Program-made: the position numbers and the translations under genes
The notes under the pieces: generated by a model
What the model saw: the letters and a program-made list of their open reading frames with translations, nothing else
Told to the model about the DNA's origin: nothing
Databases searched by the model: none
NCBI GenBank assembly: GCA_963942565.1
Contig: OZ012700.1
Coordinates: 5,734,567-5,798,566 of the forward strand
Reading direction: 5' to 3'
From: Maea johnstoni
Taxonomy: Eukaryota; Annelida; Polychaeta; Spionida; Magelonidae
Length of the DNA stretch: 64,000 nucleotides
Shown here: piece after piece, positions 45,031 to 58,155 of the stretch
Position numbering within the stretch: position 1 is the first letter of the stretch
Layout: each line of letters starts with the position of its first letter

Positions 45031-45277
45031 GGGTCATTCCATGGCAACTCACTCACTTGTTTCCTGGTCCATCTCTGATTTTGATGAAATGTGACAGACT
45101 TGTTGACCCTATAGGGAGACTAACACACACCAAGTTTCAGCTCATTACCTTCATTATTGATGAAGCTGCAGCACTTCAAAGATTTCTAGAATTTTTCAAA
45201 ATTTTAGAATTTTGGGACACAAATTCAAGGCATGTCTGGGTTAGAAATTGTAGCTATGACTTCCTATGGAATAACCT
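45031..45277. mobile_element. Possible inverted-repeat element
   Basis: The left end 'gggtcattccatgg' is matched by a complementary right end, 'cctatggaataacct'. The body is unrecognised, and an ORF through it has no known match. Confidence 0.4.
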
Positions 45278-45524
45278 ATTGATTTTTTGGAAGATTTTTT
45301 ACTTTTGGTACTGGATTTACGTAGAGTTCACTATAGCTATCTACTTTTAGCAAGCTTTGTCTTCTCTCAGAGTTAGTGTTAATACTCCTGGGAACCCTTG
45401 TGTAGAACCTCTCCTTGTCTAAAAGGTGGCGCTAGTAGTCATATTTGGGTAAAATCTTGACCTCACCTACCCCTTCATTTTTTGACTAGATATAACCCTT
45501 CTACTCCCCTTTCAGACAGAGCTA

Positions 45525-45845
45525 AAGGGCAATAAAAACCGTATTGACCTGCTAACCTTATAAGATAGTAGGTCAATATAACATTTATTGACCAAATCTC
45601 TAATCTGGTGTCAGGGCAATATAGTATTCTTTTACCTTATCACCGAATCAGGTCAAAGATAAATACATCATTTATTGACCTACTTTCCTTATCAGATAGT
45701 TGGTCAATATAGCATTTATTGACCTAATCATCTATGTAGGTTAAAGATTGAAAAACATTGTTCAACCCTTAATTACCTAATCAGGCGTTGGGGCACTATA
45801 ACATTTATTGACCTACTAACCTAATCAGGCGATATTAATTTTATC
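45525..45845. repeat. Degenerate 'tttattgaccta' repeat cluster
   Basis: 'atttattgacctact.acct' and 'aatcagg' or 'cagatag.tggtcaatata' recur at least five times over 320 bp. Pairs such as 'ggtcaatataac' and 'tttattgacc' form short hairpins. The cluster runs up to the acceptor of the next scribble exon. Confidence 0.75.
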
Positions 45846-45853
45846 TTTCCCAG

Positions 45854-46048
45854 CAAGCAAGTGACCAATCAACAGCAGCTTTTCCCAGGCTTAAAATTAA
45901 CACGCGTGAGGGCGATACAAAAATCAAAGAAACTTCTCGGGTGCTCGGGGAAAAAATTACCCGAAAAGTCGAGGAGCAGCATGATGAGTCGACGGGCAGG
46001 ACGGTCCTGCGCACGGTCGAATATGTCGAGAAAACGATAGAGCATGAG
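45854..46048 (+). CDS. SCRIB: scribble coding exon 7 of the window
   Basis: 195 bp, phase 0 at both ends; acceptor 'atctttcccag', donor 'tgag/gtaggg'. It encodes QASDQSTAAFPRLKINTREG, then DTKIKETSRVLGEKITRKVE, EQHDESTGRTVLRTVEYVEK and TIEHE. A likely beta-strand or coiled 'VLGEKITRKVEEQHDESTGR' block follows a linker. GC content and CpG density are exon-like. I know no vertebrate counterpart for this block, so it may be lineage-specific. Confidence 0.85.
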
Positions 46049-46755
46049 GTAGGGGTAGCCTCTAACCCAAACTGCATTGTAGTCTCTAACCCCCTTGCTT
46101 TGGATATTTTATTGTGCTTATGGCGCCACCTAGTGGAGTGACTGCACACTAACTCTGACGTTGTCCGTGGCGTGCTTGTGTCTGTGGCATGAGATTGAAG
46201 AGCTTTGGTCCTGAATGGATTCCACACACCTCCCGCCGAAATATCCCCCCCACACACACAATGCACAATGTAACCCCTGGCCTCACCTAGTATTTAAGAC
46301 TTATTGTGTATCACCTGCATTGTATAGATCGGGCACTTCCTTAAATGGTAATTGAAAATAATGAAATTGAAAATAATTTGAAGTGTTCTCTACCAGGAAA
46401 CCACTTGGTTAAACCTCTGAGCATCTAAAACAACCATTTATTTTCCCAAATTGGAATGATTTCTTTTGTGAATCAAAGAAATAGATTCTATGGAATTTAT
46501 TGATTTTAGTGGTGAATTTTTGAACTTATGGCCTTTTTCGTGTATTGAGAGCTGTTTCAAGTGATTAGTTAGGGATAGAAGAAACACACCATTATTGAAT
46601 ATCTAAAAAGGAAAATTAGAATGAACAATTTAAATAAGAGGTGCAAATAAATTGAAAACCAACCGAGAAATAGCTTACACCAGTAAAAAAGGCTAGAACT
46701 AGTTGAAAATACCACAAGTAAAAAAAAATGCAATCTGAATAAAAAAAAAAAAGCT

Positions 46756-46976
46756 TTAACCCTTCCAATGCTGAGGCTACTTGCGTCCTTGACAAGGACG
46801 CAATTATATTTGAGAACCATCTAAAGCCTATCATGTTGGTATTCATTACCATTGGATAGCTGTCGCAGAGTTCTCTCAGATAAGTACCCATGTGCCATGG
46901 TTTCAGTCATTTTTCAGGGTTTTTTTTTTCATCATTTTGAATTGGCCAAATTAGCCACCAGCAGCATAAGGGTTAA
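46756..46976 (-). mobile_element. Family A TTAA element, intronic
   Basis: TTAACCCTTCCAATGCTGAG (46756) to 'CAGCATAAGGGTTAA' (46976). A 17-bp local inverted segment, 'gcgtccttgacaaggacgc', replaces part of the left arm. Confidence 0.92.
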
Positions 46977-47212
46977 GTCACTCAGAGGAATAGAAACCCA
47001 GGGACTTGAATCTGATGAGCCATTTGATCCATCACTGCCATGCCCAGCAGAGGATGCCATACAATATCCACATTCCTGGGCCATGCTGATAAATCCTATA
47101 TCTCTGACATGGATACAGTCAAAAAAAACAAATAGTCCCCAATGCTGGTCTGGCTATGGTCCAGAAAACTTGATTATGTAGCTTTTCACTACTTTGATCA
47201 AGTACATTTAAA

Positions 47213-47597
47213 TAGTGATGTCATTGATATGAAATTTTATCGATTCGATTAATTGATATATTTTTCGATTCGATTCATATTGATACGCCGTAACATGCTC
47301 ATAGGGCACAATTATTTATAGGGATGACATTGATATCCCTTTCTTTCAATTTGATTAATTGCTATACCCTATAAAGTATACCATTCCTTCTGATTTCTCT
47401 TACAAAAGCCGTAGAAAATACTTCAATATGTTTTCACTTTGCGTTAGTTTAACAGGAAAATGTCTGGGAAATGTGTATTTTTTATTAATAATCATATGCC
47501 ATAATTGGGGGTACAGAATATAGATTATTTCGATTCGATACCCAGCCATTCGATTCGATTTAATTGACAAAGTGAAAATGTCGATTTACATCCCCTA
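47213..47597. mobile_element. Non-autonomous hAT-like element (385 bp)
   Basis: The exact 8-bp repeat CATTTAAA flanks it (47205-47212 and 47598-47605). Imperfect inverted ends are TAGTGATGTCATTGATAT and, on the other strand, TAGGGGATGTAAATCGACAT. 'Tcgattcgat' repeats lie inside both ends. There is no ORF. An 8-bp target duplication with TAG-starting termini fits the hAT superfamily. Confidence 0.82.
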
Positions 47598-47938
47598 CAT
47601 TTAAACACCAACAACAGAAAATAAAATGAAATCTAAACAGGGGGCTAATTAGTCCCTAGTCTTACAATTTTCAATTTTCATCACAATTAGAGAAAATCCT
47701 TACTTTACAAAACTCCAATTACAGTGAAGGTATTTTAGATTGACAAGAATCTAGTCGACAATATGGAACTATTAGTTTCATGCCAAAATGATCATAAGTT
47801 TCCAGATTACCCCGGAAAAGTCCCTCAATATTCAGACTTAGTTTCCACACCAGTTGAGGACACAATCTAACTTAGAGTGCAGACTGCGCTCACTTCACAA
47901 TTATTTACTGGGTTTAAATAAACCATCTGCTTCCCCCT

Positions 47939-48179
<241 letters not shown>

Positions 48180-50340
48180 GTGAAACATACACTCAGACAC
48201 TGCTGGGAACTGCTGGGGTGTTTTTTTGGTACAATTTATTTTTATGGGTTTATCCCCCTTGACCCAATCCTGCTTATAGCCATTCATAGTAATTTTTACT
48301 GAATGTTAAAATACTTTTAGAGACAGCTTTAGAATAGATCACAGAACTAACAGATGCTATAATGCAAGAGGTTTGTTGTTAAGGGTTCAGAGTAACATTT
48401 CTCCTTCATTTATTTTCATTTATTTTTCATGGAGATATTATCTAAAAAAATAGTCCAGAGTATTTTTGTGTTTTTTTAAACAGTCCTGTGAGGATGAGGT
48501 AGTTTTTTAAGTTCTTGCTGTGTATTCATAACATGAAAAAAATATTTCTAAACTTCCTATTTTTTTCCTGCATGTCAGCTATGACCATAGCTTATACAAA
48601 ATATAGCGGGACAGTCATTTACAATACATTGACTTATGATTGTATGTGAACATACAATAGTATATACCATGTATCTTTTCATAATATGGTAGTATTGTTA
48701 TACTTAAGAATAAATTAAATTACATTGACCCATAAGTCATAACCTGTAAAGTTGGCTGAGCTTGCATGAAATGTTTCATTTTTTGTACCTTTTCAATACC
48801 TTGGATATGATATAGAATAAGGTTTGATTTTCAGAAGAAAAATGAAAACTGCGAACATAATTAGTCAACTTGGGAATATATGAAGAACATTTATAATGAT
48901 GCAAAGTGTGATAATATCTTCATAAGAATACAAACAACAACTCCCCGTCAAATATTTTGGCAACTTATTATTGATTCATATTTCATTTTTTTAATTAATT
49001 TAATCATTTTTTAGCAAAATTCTAAGCATGAACGTAATAGTTACCCAATGGCATATTTCAAACCCTATAAATGTACCTCTTTAGTTGCTATGGTGATGGT
49101 GTCTCGTGCTGACGAATGCTCATTTGATGACTTAAAGATACTTTTATGTAGCAATGTGCATCACTGGTCTAACTAGTGTAGAAGAAATACCGAGCTTTAC
49201 TATTAGCTGTAACAAAACAAAAATAACCAGAAGTTTAACGAACATCTAACAGATGTTTTTATATATATAAAAGGATGATCAAATGGGAAAAGGGCAATCA
49301 TTAGTTTTTTATGGAAATATTGAACTTATTACATGTATTTATTACATATCAGCTGATGACAAAATGATTAATCAAAACAAAATTGTTTAAATTGTTGTCA
49401 TCAAACTCTAAACTAAATAATTATGCATCAGAAATAGTTGCCATGACTTAATGCTGCAGTGACAGTTATTTGTTATTTTACAGATTTTGTTTCAGTTTCT
49501 TAGCTCTAAAGTACACTTTTGCAATACATGGAGGTGTTTCCTTTAATAACTTTTATACAGCCACTTAAACCTTTTATTGATTTCACATTCCCCTCGGGCA
49601 TATTTTAGGGCTATTCACCCAATCCTGTATCTCCACTACCTGTTCTTTTTATTATTAAACCATTTAATAGCTTAGATAGATATTTTATTTTAGATTGTTT
49701 TAGTTCATCTTATGCTGTTTTCCTTGTGCACATATTTTTGGTTTATTTATTATAGAATATCAGTGATGTAAGTAATCAAATAATGTATTGCCCTGTAATA
49801 TATGAGCCACTAAATAAGGCCTTAGAATTTCTAAATACATAATATACCCTACCTATTCATGAATAGAGGCATGTTACTACCACGGAATGAAAAATAATTT
49901 TACCATATACTTTCAACTATGTTGGTTCAAAGATTACTTCTTCAAATGCTTCTGTTTACTTCCACAAATGATATCATCAAAGTACTTTTGCTAACTTCTG
50001 CCTGAAGAGGCCTGATTGCAATAATATCCACTGAAGAAAAAAACAGATACAACAAATACCCCATCTCAGAAAAAACAAAAACTGAATCAGCACCATGAAT
50101 CATTCATTGAAAGAATGATATCTGCATGATAAACACATACAGTAGATGTGCCCCAAGCTCATATTAGTATGAGATATGAGAAAAAATGCTGAAATATTTC
50201 TAAATTTAAAAAGGATGTATTTAGATTTATTGTGTGATTTGCATAATCAAACCATTATTACATTTCACCTGACACTACTTAATGAGCTTATCCTGCCTTC
50301 TCCAAAATATATAATACAATTTTTAAAAAGTTAGAAAGTG
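48180..50340. other. Intron stretch with no recognised feature
   Basis: AT-rich scribble intron. Only a faint family B core (near 48940-48960) was recognised. No exon or strong repeat. Confidence 0.5.
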
Positions 50341-50551
50341 TCACCCTTCCAATGCTGAGGCTACTTTCGTCCAAAGTGTAAGAAGGCAAAGATCTTTGAA
50401 AAGTATCTAAACCCTGTCATATTGGTATTCATTGGATAGCTCTCACGGAGTTCTTTCAGATGAGTACCAATGTGCCAGGGTTCCAGTCATTTTCCAGGTT
50501 TTTTGCATCATTTTGTATGGGCAAAATAAGCCACCAGCAGCATAAGGCTTA
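50341..50551 (-). mobile_element. Family A TTAA element, intronic
   Basis: 'cacccttccaatgctgaggc' through 'caccagcagcataaggctta'. Both terminal TTAAs are mutated. Confidence 0.9.
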
Positions 50552-50819
50552 CCTATATTTTCTGAAATCTTACACATGGACCCATGTTTAAAACACAGAG
50601 AGAACCTTATGATACTTATGAAGTTTAAAAAAATGGTTAGATATATATGGAGATAGAACAGTTACTCTTTATTATGCTTTTAATGTATTTATTTTAAGAC
50701 TGCAGCCTTAAGACACTGATTTATCATGGGTTATTTTTGTTTTTGATCAGTAATGTTATTTTTGTACTGATAGGCAAGAAAATAATTGCAATCCCCAATG
50801 GTGCCTTGTATCTTTTCAG

Positions 50820-50906
50820 GTGGAGACGACAAAGCAACAGATTGTGCAGTTAGAAGTTGAGAAAAGTGAAGGCAAGGAACCGTTAGCTCCCAATGGGGGT
50901 GTGTAG
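50820..50906 (+). CDS. SCRIB: scribble terminal coding exon (exon 8 of the window)
   Basis: Acceptor 'tatcttttcag'. It encodes VETTKQQIVQLEVEKSEGKE and then PLAPNGGV, followed by TAG at 50904-50906. A short heptad-like helix (IVQLEVEK) precedes a glycine-rich end. The protein therefore ends ...NGGV, without a classic class I PDZ ligand. The exon continues 16 bp past the stop to a donor, 'ttag/gtaagt', at 50922. Confidence 0.87.
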   Translation: METTKQQIVQLEVEKSEGKEPLAPNGGV

Positions 50907-50922
50907 AAGACAGATAACTTAG

Positions 50923-51890
50923 GTAAGTAATAGAAATTAGGCTACCTACTAGCAGTGACTTCGCCAGGACCCGTCCTACCTGTCTTTTGGACAGGTAGTT
51001 TCCTAAAAACCTCCTTTTTGGACAGGCAAAACTTTCTATGAAGATTTTTTAATTTTGACTTTTGGGTTGTAATAACCATATATTTTCCTAACAAACCATC
51101 TTCTAGGACATAGCTGAAGTGTAAATTGCCCTTTTTGACACACTAGGCCATTACTTGTAGCTGGTATAAGGATTTGAAGTAGATTAGTAGCTAAATCTGG
51201 ACGGGTAGAAATTTTGAAATTGCTGTTTTGGACAGGCATTTTTGAAATCCTGGCTAAGACCCTGCCTACTAGTAGTGTTTTCACAATCCTTGATATAATC
51301 CATTGTGGCTAAATGATTGTTGCAAAATGATAATTGCTCAAAAATAAAGGGTTTGAACTACATTTCACTCCTAGATAACCATAAATGCCAAGAAAATCCT
51401 TTTATATGTTTATTTTTGAGAGGTACAGAATTTTTTGAATGCCACTTTTTGTATCATTATTGGCCAAACGAGTTACCGATAAATGCATGTTAAAAGCCTC
51501 AAAACCAAAGTGAAACAGACTTTTCTTCTATTCTTCCAAAATGCTGATGACCTTCAATATATACCTATTCTACCGTTTGATAACATTGTATGATATTTCT
51601 ACTCTATTTATGGATAACATTGTATGATATCTCTATTCTACTTATGGATAATATTGAATGATATCGCTTTCATACTTATGGATAACATTGTATGATATTT
51701 CTATTCTACTGAAAGAAAACTTTGTATGATATTTCTCTTTTACATATGGATAACATTGTAAGATATGTATGTTCTACTTATGGATAACATTGTATGATAT
51801 TTTTATTCTACTTATGAAAAAATGTATGATATCTCTATTCTACTTATGGATAACATTGTATGATATTAATAGTTTTTTTCTGTATTGCAG
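50923..51890 (+). other. Intron in the scribble 3' UTR
   Basis: Donor gtaagt at 50923 and acceptor 'ttttttctgtattgcag' ending at 51890. The junction is only 16 nt after the stop codon, inside the distance usually tolerated without nonsense-mediated decay. Confidence 0.7.
51575..51870. repeat. 34-bp minisatellite in the 3' UTR intron
   Basis: About nine units of 'tatggataacattgtatgat' followed by 'at.tctattctact', ending just before the splice acceptor. Confidence 0.92.
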
Positions 51891-52246
51891 GTGCATTAGT
51901 TTACTACTACATAGTCGGCACCCTGTACATAATGGGGCACTGGTTCTTATCTCAAGTATTGATACAGAGAACTAGAAGAGTGATTCATTAACCCTTTTAC
52001 ATCTGGAGTGCACAACACATATCTTGACAACCTCATACATAGCTCATCAAAATAGTGATTTTCAAAACTATTTGAAGAGTGATTGTTAAACCTTAAAATG
52101 AACAATAGATTTTAGTCATATATTTCTCATAACAATTATTTATTATTATGATATTGTCCAATATGTCATACTGTGTGGACACCCCTGATGTGAAAGGGTT
52201 AATGTGAGAATAATCTGGTGCCAGTGGACTTGGTTTTAGCAAGAGG

Positions 52247-52460
52247 TTAACCCTTCCAATGCTGATGCTACTTTCGTTCAAATCACAAAAATGCAAAAAA
52301 TATCTGAAAACCATCTAAACCCTGTCATGTTGGTATTCAGTGGAAAGCTCTCACTGAGTACTCTCAAATGAGTACCCATTTGCCAGGGTTTCAGTAATTT
52401 TTCAGGTTTTTCACATCATTTTGTATTGGCCAAATTAGCCACCAGCGGCATAAGGGTTAA
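52247..52460 (-). mobile_element. Family A TTAA element
   Basis: TTAACCCTTCCAATGCTGATG (52247) to 'GCATAAGGGTTAA' (52460). It shares its right TTAA with a family B element. Confidence 0.92.
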
Positions 52461-52782
52461 CCCATTCATGCCCAGAGTTCCCCTTGCCAAGTATTGTCAG
52501 GATCTAAGACAATTTTGAAAATAACTTCGGCAAAGTGTAAGAATAAGGAAAATATTTGTAGACGATTTATTGGTTAGGTTTTGTGAAGCATTTCTCCTTC
52601 AAATATTTTCCAAGAGATTCCTTGGTTGGGAAGATATCCCAAAAAAGGTCGTTTTCATTGTGAAAATATGCATGGTAAGGTCAGGAACAAATTTTAACAC
52701 AAAAGCTAAGGATTGAAAAACAAAAGATTGGAAAGAAGTCAAGAATGTGATGAATGAACACCAAAAGCTTGAATGGGTTAAC
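52457..52782 (-). mobile_element. Family B TTAA element with an insert
   Basis: TTAACCCATTCATGCCCAGAG (52457), 'catttctccttcaaatattt', and a final 'gaatgggTTAA' near 52779. About 100 bp of extra DNA sits in the right half. Confidence 0.75.
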
Positions 52783-52800
52783 AGTTTTGAAAAAAAAATT

Positions 52801-53022
52801 CTTTAACTCATTTCTGGCCAAAGAGCCCTGATGGATGGACAAAGATGCATATGATTTAAGAATCATGCATATTATGAGTTAATACCGAAAGTTTGTGTGT
52901 AAGTTGCTTTTCCTTTCTGAAGAACAATCTTCTCGCAAATATTTTGGAAATTCTACCTTTAATACTAAGATAATCTTCAAGTTTTGAACTGGCTGGGAAC
53001 TCTGAGCATGGATTGGTTAAGA
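52801..53022 (+). mobile_element. Divergent family B element
   Basis: 'TTAACTCATTTCTGGCC' through 'aactctgagcatggattgg' and TTAA, with a weak inner match 'ctcgcaaatattttggaa'. Confidence 0.55.
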
Positions 53023-53189
53023 AGAGAGGTATGATAACGTAATCTCATTAAAAAGTGTGATTTAAGAATAAGATTACAATTTCAATGAATTGAGGATTAT
53101 TAAGGGCGAGGATTAGTGGATAAAGGTTGTACATACTATGTGGAAGATTAGGTGCCCGTGAGAGTTTCAAGATTCCCATGATACTATTT

Positions 53190-53990
53190 ATTTGTCATGT
53201 GACGTATGCGAACCATGAATGTTTGCAACATGTGAATCGAGATCATTTCTAGCTTTTTGGTGTCATGATTATATCTGTCATGACTTCTGAGAACTATGAT
53301 TATTTTTGTCATGTGACTCTGAGAATGATGATATCCTTGTCATGTGACTTCTGAAAATTATAATTATTTTTCTCATATGAATTCTGAGAATGAAGATTTT
53401 TTTGCCATGGGACTTCTGAGAAAAATGATTATTTTTCTCATATTAAGTCTGAAAACCATAATTACTTTGGTCATGTGACTTTTACTAATCATGTTATATA
53501 GGATCATGTGACTGGTTAAAACAAAGCATGTGACATGTGAAATAACAATCTTGATAAAAGAATGTCATTTTTGGCAACACAGCGCAATATAAATGAAATT
53601 ATTTGAACTTGTAATGTTGTTCGGGATTACACACTTTCATGCCACTACCAATTATTTGACCGTCTAGTTTCTTTTGTCAGAAATCATGTGATCACACACT
53701 ATCATGCCCCTTTGATTATTGGACCATCTGGTGTCATGTGACTCGTATCATGTGATCAAACACTGTCATGTGACTGCAATCATGTGACAAAATGTATTAT
53801 AATGCTTATCACTAAAGAAGGATCTTGGGACTGTCATGGGAACGGGGCTCTGAGCGGGTTAGGCAATGATAATGTACACCTCACTTGGTGATTTTATAAT
53901 TCATACCAATTTGATAATGTTTCTCCTTTGGTGGGGGAACTACATTGTACAGCTATCAATTTTATTGGTCAGTTTATAATTGTCATGTGA
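53190..53990 (+). repeat. Cluster of CATGTGA motifs
   Basis: CATGTGA occurs 14 times in the plus orientation (53196, 53229, 53310, 53341, 53472, 53505, 53527, 53534, 53685, 53735, 53749, 53767, 53781 and 53984). It sits partly in degenerate units of about 50 bp ('cttctgagaa.atgattattt', 'ttgtcatgtgac'). TCATGTGAC is an E-box/M-box-type motif. Confidence 0.85.
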
Positions 53991-55212
53991 TTGAAATCAG
54001 CCAATCAACTGCCTGGTTTAATCAACATCATTTTAACTTATTGTATGATGATTTTATTGTGTAAAACTTAGCATTTATTTTATGTACCAGTGAATATTGA
54101 GTCTAGCAGGCACTAAATGGTAGCTGTTTTATTTCATCCTAAATCTTAGAACTTGGATGGTTTTGGGAGGCTTTAAAATGCTGTATGAAAAATGCATGCA
54201 TTCAACTGTGTTATTGAATATCTGTCATGAATTCACTAAACAATGCTGGTCCTTTATGGTATCCTTTAGGTGAGAGATGCTTACATATAAGGTTTTGTTT
54301 TGTTATGTGATTGAATATCAAAATGAAAACAGATTTTGATGATGTATCGTAAAATTTTATAGAAATATTTGTGATCAGTTTCAGGATTTTCAATGGAAAT
54401 TTCATTCTATCGTCTTGGCAATAACGTGAAATGAAATCCTGTTTATTTTGATAATCTAAAATATGATAAAAATTAGAAGGCCAAGCATTCATCCTTGTGC
54501 ACCTTTCGCATACAATGGCTATCTCAACTGTCAGCCATTTTTCGCTATTGACGGCACAACTTCTCTAATAAAAACATAGTTTTTGCATAGGAATTTTCAT
54601 TGCATCAAAATATTTTTGTAAATGGTCCAAGAAAAAATAGCATTTTTCTGAAAAAGAAATATTGTTCCAGAAAGATTTTGAGGCATTTTACTTTTCAAAC
54701 TACAATAATATTGATCTATGTTGTTCTACAAAAAAAGTCATTCATTTTAATGAATTCACATTTTGAAAGTTTTCAGACCATGTGTACACTCAAGATGCAA
54801 TTTGGTCTAGAGATCGCAGTAATTTTTTTTGCGATATAGCAAGTAGAGTATGTTGCTGTTTAAAACAAGGATGAAGCATGGTCAGGATTTCGGAATTTTA
54901 TCAAAAGTTGCCAAAAATTTTCCTCCCCTCAATAGTCCTGCAAGTGCCATTTATTGACATTTTCTATCATACATGGGCATTGAGGGGGGTGACTTATGTA
55001 AATGCCAATATATGGGCACTCATGATCATTGATGTATATTTGGAACCATGTATGACCAATTCTGTGCTGCTGAATGCCCTTATATGAGTGATTATGATAA
55101 TTGGTAAGATTGGTAAAAGTAATAGTGAATGCCCATATATGGATATATGCTAATAAGGTTTGATGCATCCAGAAAATGGATGCAAATGCACTCTACAACT
55201 TTGTATGCAAAT

Positions 55213-55350
<138 letters not shown>

Positions 55351-55599
55351 TTACACTCAACAAGAGTAGGGGTAGCAGCGTACTTTTTTCTCAGTTTAGG
55401 GAGAATGTAGATACTGATCACATTGTTAAATTCTCACCAATGACATAGCTGCACTTTTTACCAGAGGTGACATGCACGGATCCTCCCATTGGCCATCTCA
55501 CCACAACCTTTGACCTTTGACCCGATTACTATTGCCTGCATAGACACATGAAGAAGAAAATTGTACAGACAACAAAGGGCACTTATTTAACCCCTCTTA

Positions 55600-55811
<212 letters not shown>

Positions 55812-57097
55812 TACACCTACCCATTACTGTTTTTTGTAAAGATTTAACAAGATGATGCGATATATCTCTATATATTTGTACTGAGCTTATGTACTCTTTG
55901 CAATGATGAAGGAACAACCCTTGTGTGTATTTACGTATTTACAGAACGATACACTTTCTGTACAGTATTCCAACTGGTTGCATTGCAATTAATATTGTAA
56001 AAGTATCAAATAAAAAAACATAATGGCAGTTAGGAAATGAGGTTTTATTGACTCTCTGTGGGCATCGAGGCTTTGTATAAAGGTAACAGAGAAAACTTGT
56101 TTACTGTAGGAAACTTTCTTCACTCTGCATTGAGAAAAGTTTTGACATTGAAAACGCATAGGCAATGGTAGGTTGTAATCTTTCATGAACCTTGCTGCGT
56201 TCTCAAAACTCTACATATTCCCCACTTTCATCTAAATCAATATACATATTGATAAAAATCAGTTTCTAATTATTCAAGTGTCGTATTTTTTTTCATTGTA
56301 ATGTGTGATATTGTTGCAGTATGAAAAGACAAAACATTCACTATCTCGATGCATGGCCTTTCAAATAGTCTCCAGAATTTATGATGACTCTTAAATCTAA
56401 ATGTGCAGAATCTAATCCTAAGGCTGTTATCAACTTTTCATAAAAATGATTTCAATCATTTTCACCATTTATCCATTCATGCATTATGCTCCCTTTGTAA
56501 ATAAAGCTTGGAATCTGAAAACACATGAAGGAAAGAAATAACCAAGAGGAACAATTTCCCTTCACTTTGGTCCATAAAATCTTTTATGGTAAAGAATCGC
56601 CAACATATACAAATGCATTTTAAGGAGCATTAGGCATGAATCGGTTTATAAGGTGATGAAATTGTGATTGTTCATGAAAACAATGGAGGATTTTTTATTA
56701 TAATGAACACTAAAATTATTGAGAAATGGAAAGAAAGGGCTGTGTATTTTTGAAATTGACTAAATGAGCAATGGGATATTGTATGCAAATGAGTACCAAA
56801 TATGGACACCAATGTTGTCCATAATGCCCATATATGGATGTTTTCATATGTCAAGAGAGTATGTGTTATTTCAGATTTTCTGTTGGCCCGATGCACTTGT
56901 AAAGTTTCTGTGGTATTTTAGAGGTAGTTTTAATTTCATTTAGGAATTGATTTTTCTGGAACACTGATTCAGGTGTGGATGATTTGATTAGTTATCAGTT
57001 CCGCCACCAGGGGGTGCAGTCTTTGGGGAAAATAGCACTTGGTCAGTTAGTCTATCTCGAAGTATTGGTCAGTAAGGACCTTTGGGGTAACTTTTTT

Positions 57098-57306
57098 TAA
57101 CCCATTTGTGCCCATTGCAGCCAAAAAGGGCTTAGGTGAAATATATTTGACAAAAGCATATTTTGGAAGATATTTGACGAAATGTTCAACAAAACTTAAC
57201 AAAGAGCTCCTTTTCAAACATATTGTTGATTCATGCTTTCATCTTAAGTAATTTTCAAAAGAATCATTGATCCATATAACAATGAGTCAGTGAATCTTAA
57301 TGTGTT
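57098..57306 (+). mobile_element. Family B TTAA element
   Basis: 'TTAACCCATTTGTGCCCATTG' through 'atcttaatgtgTTAA'. The inner motifs are diverged. Confidence 0.75.
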
Positions 57307-57501
57307 AAAGACATTTAAAATGTTCTCAAAAGTCTTGACTGCAAGCATTGATCCACAAAGTTGTAATTTGGAGTTAAATATCAAAATTATTCTAATTTCG
57401 TTTTATATAAAATAATGATCATTAATTGTGAAAGTAATGAAATGAAGGAATTGAATTATGAAATTAAAAAATAAATGTGAAATGAAGTTGTTATCTATCC
57501 T

Positions 57502-57725
57502 GACCCTTTAGTGCCTGATGATTTTCTTGACAAGTGTCTAAAACATTGATACTTTAAAAAATAACTTTTGAAGTACTCATTTATTCACAGAATATTTCGA
57601 AGAAGAGTTATGTGTTGAACTTTGATCCACAACTCTCCTTCAAATAGTTTATGAAAAATGCTTTTGTTAGAGAGATATTATCAAAAAAGTCAGGCGGTTT
57701 TTGGCGCTATAGGCTGTAATGGGTT
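57502..57725 (-). mobile_element. Family B TTAA element
   Basis: 'accctttagtgcctgatgat', 'ccacaactctccttcaaata' and 'gctgtaatgggTTAA'. Confidence 0.8.
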
Positions 57726-57850
57726 AAAGAATGTTTTGGTTTATACAAGAGTTTTGCTGGTCAAGTCAAAACTTCTGTTTTATGTTGTTTTTTGTTTTAG
57801 GTTTTACAAACTGCATCCTCTGGCTCTGAAACAGTGATTTATACATGTTC

Positions 57851-57930
57851 AATAAAATCTACCCTAAGCAGTTGAAGGTTGTAATGTAGAGTTAGCTTTT
57901 TTCATCAGCGGCTGAGAAAATAAAAATAAA
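57851..57930 (+). terminator. Candidate scribble poly(A) signals
   Basis: AATAAA at 57851-57856 and 57925-57930, the most 3' pair before the convergent glutaminase gene. A preceding 'ttttttgttttag' near 57800 could be a further acceptor. Assignment to scribble is inference. Confidence 0.35.
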
Positions 57931-58040
57931 CTTCAGTGCCCATCACATTCGTCTTGCTTGTTATATACCCGGTAGTCCCGTTTCTTTCTTTAGCCCATTA
58001 TATGGTCCTGTTACTTCCAGTACGTTTGCACATAATGTGC

Positions 58041-58046
<6 letters not shown>

Positions 58047-58136
<90 letters not shown>

Positions 58137-58155
58137 TCATATATGTATATATATA
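58047..58155. repeat. (TA)n microsatellite
   Basis: About 105 bp of TA after a short 'tgcgtgtg' run. Confidence 0.97.

Noticed and set aside
45057-45350. 97-codon plus-strand ORF
   Set aside because: It lies in a possible inverted-repeat element, has odd hydrophobic composition and no family resemblance, and lacks splice logic.
45841-46266. 141-codon minus-strand ORF
   Set aside because: It is antisense to scribble exon 7, whose plus-strand frame fits the exon chain.
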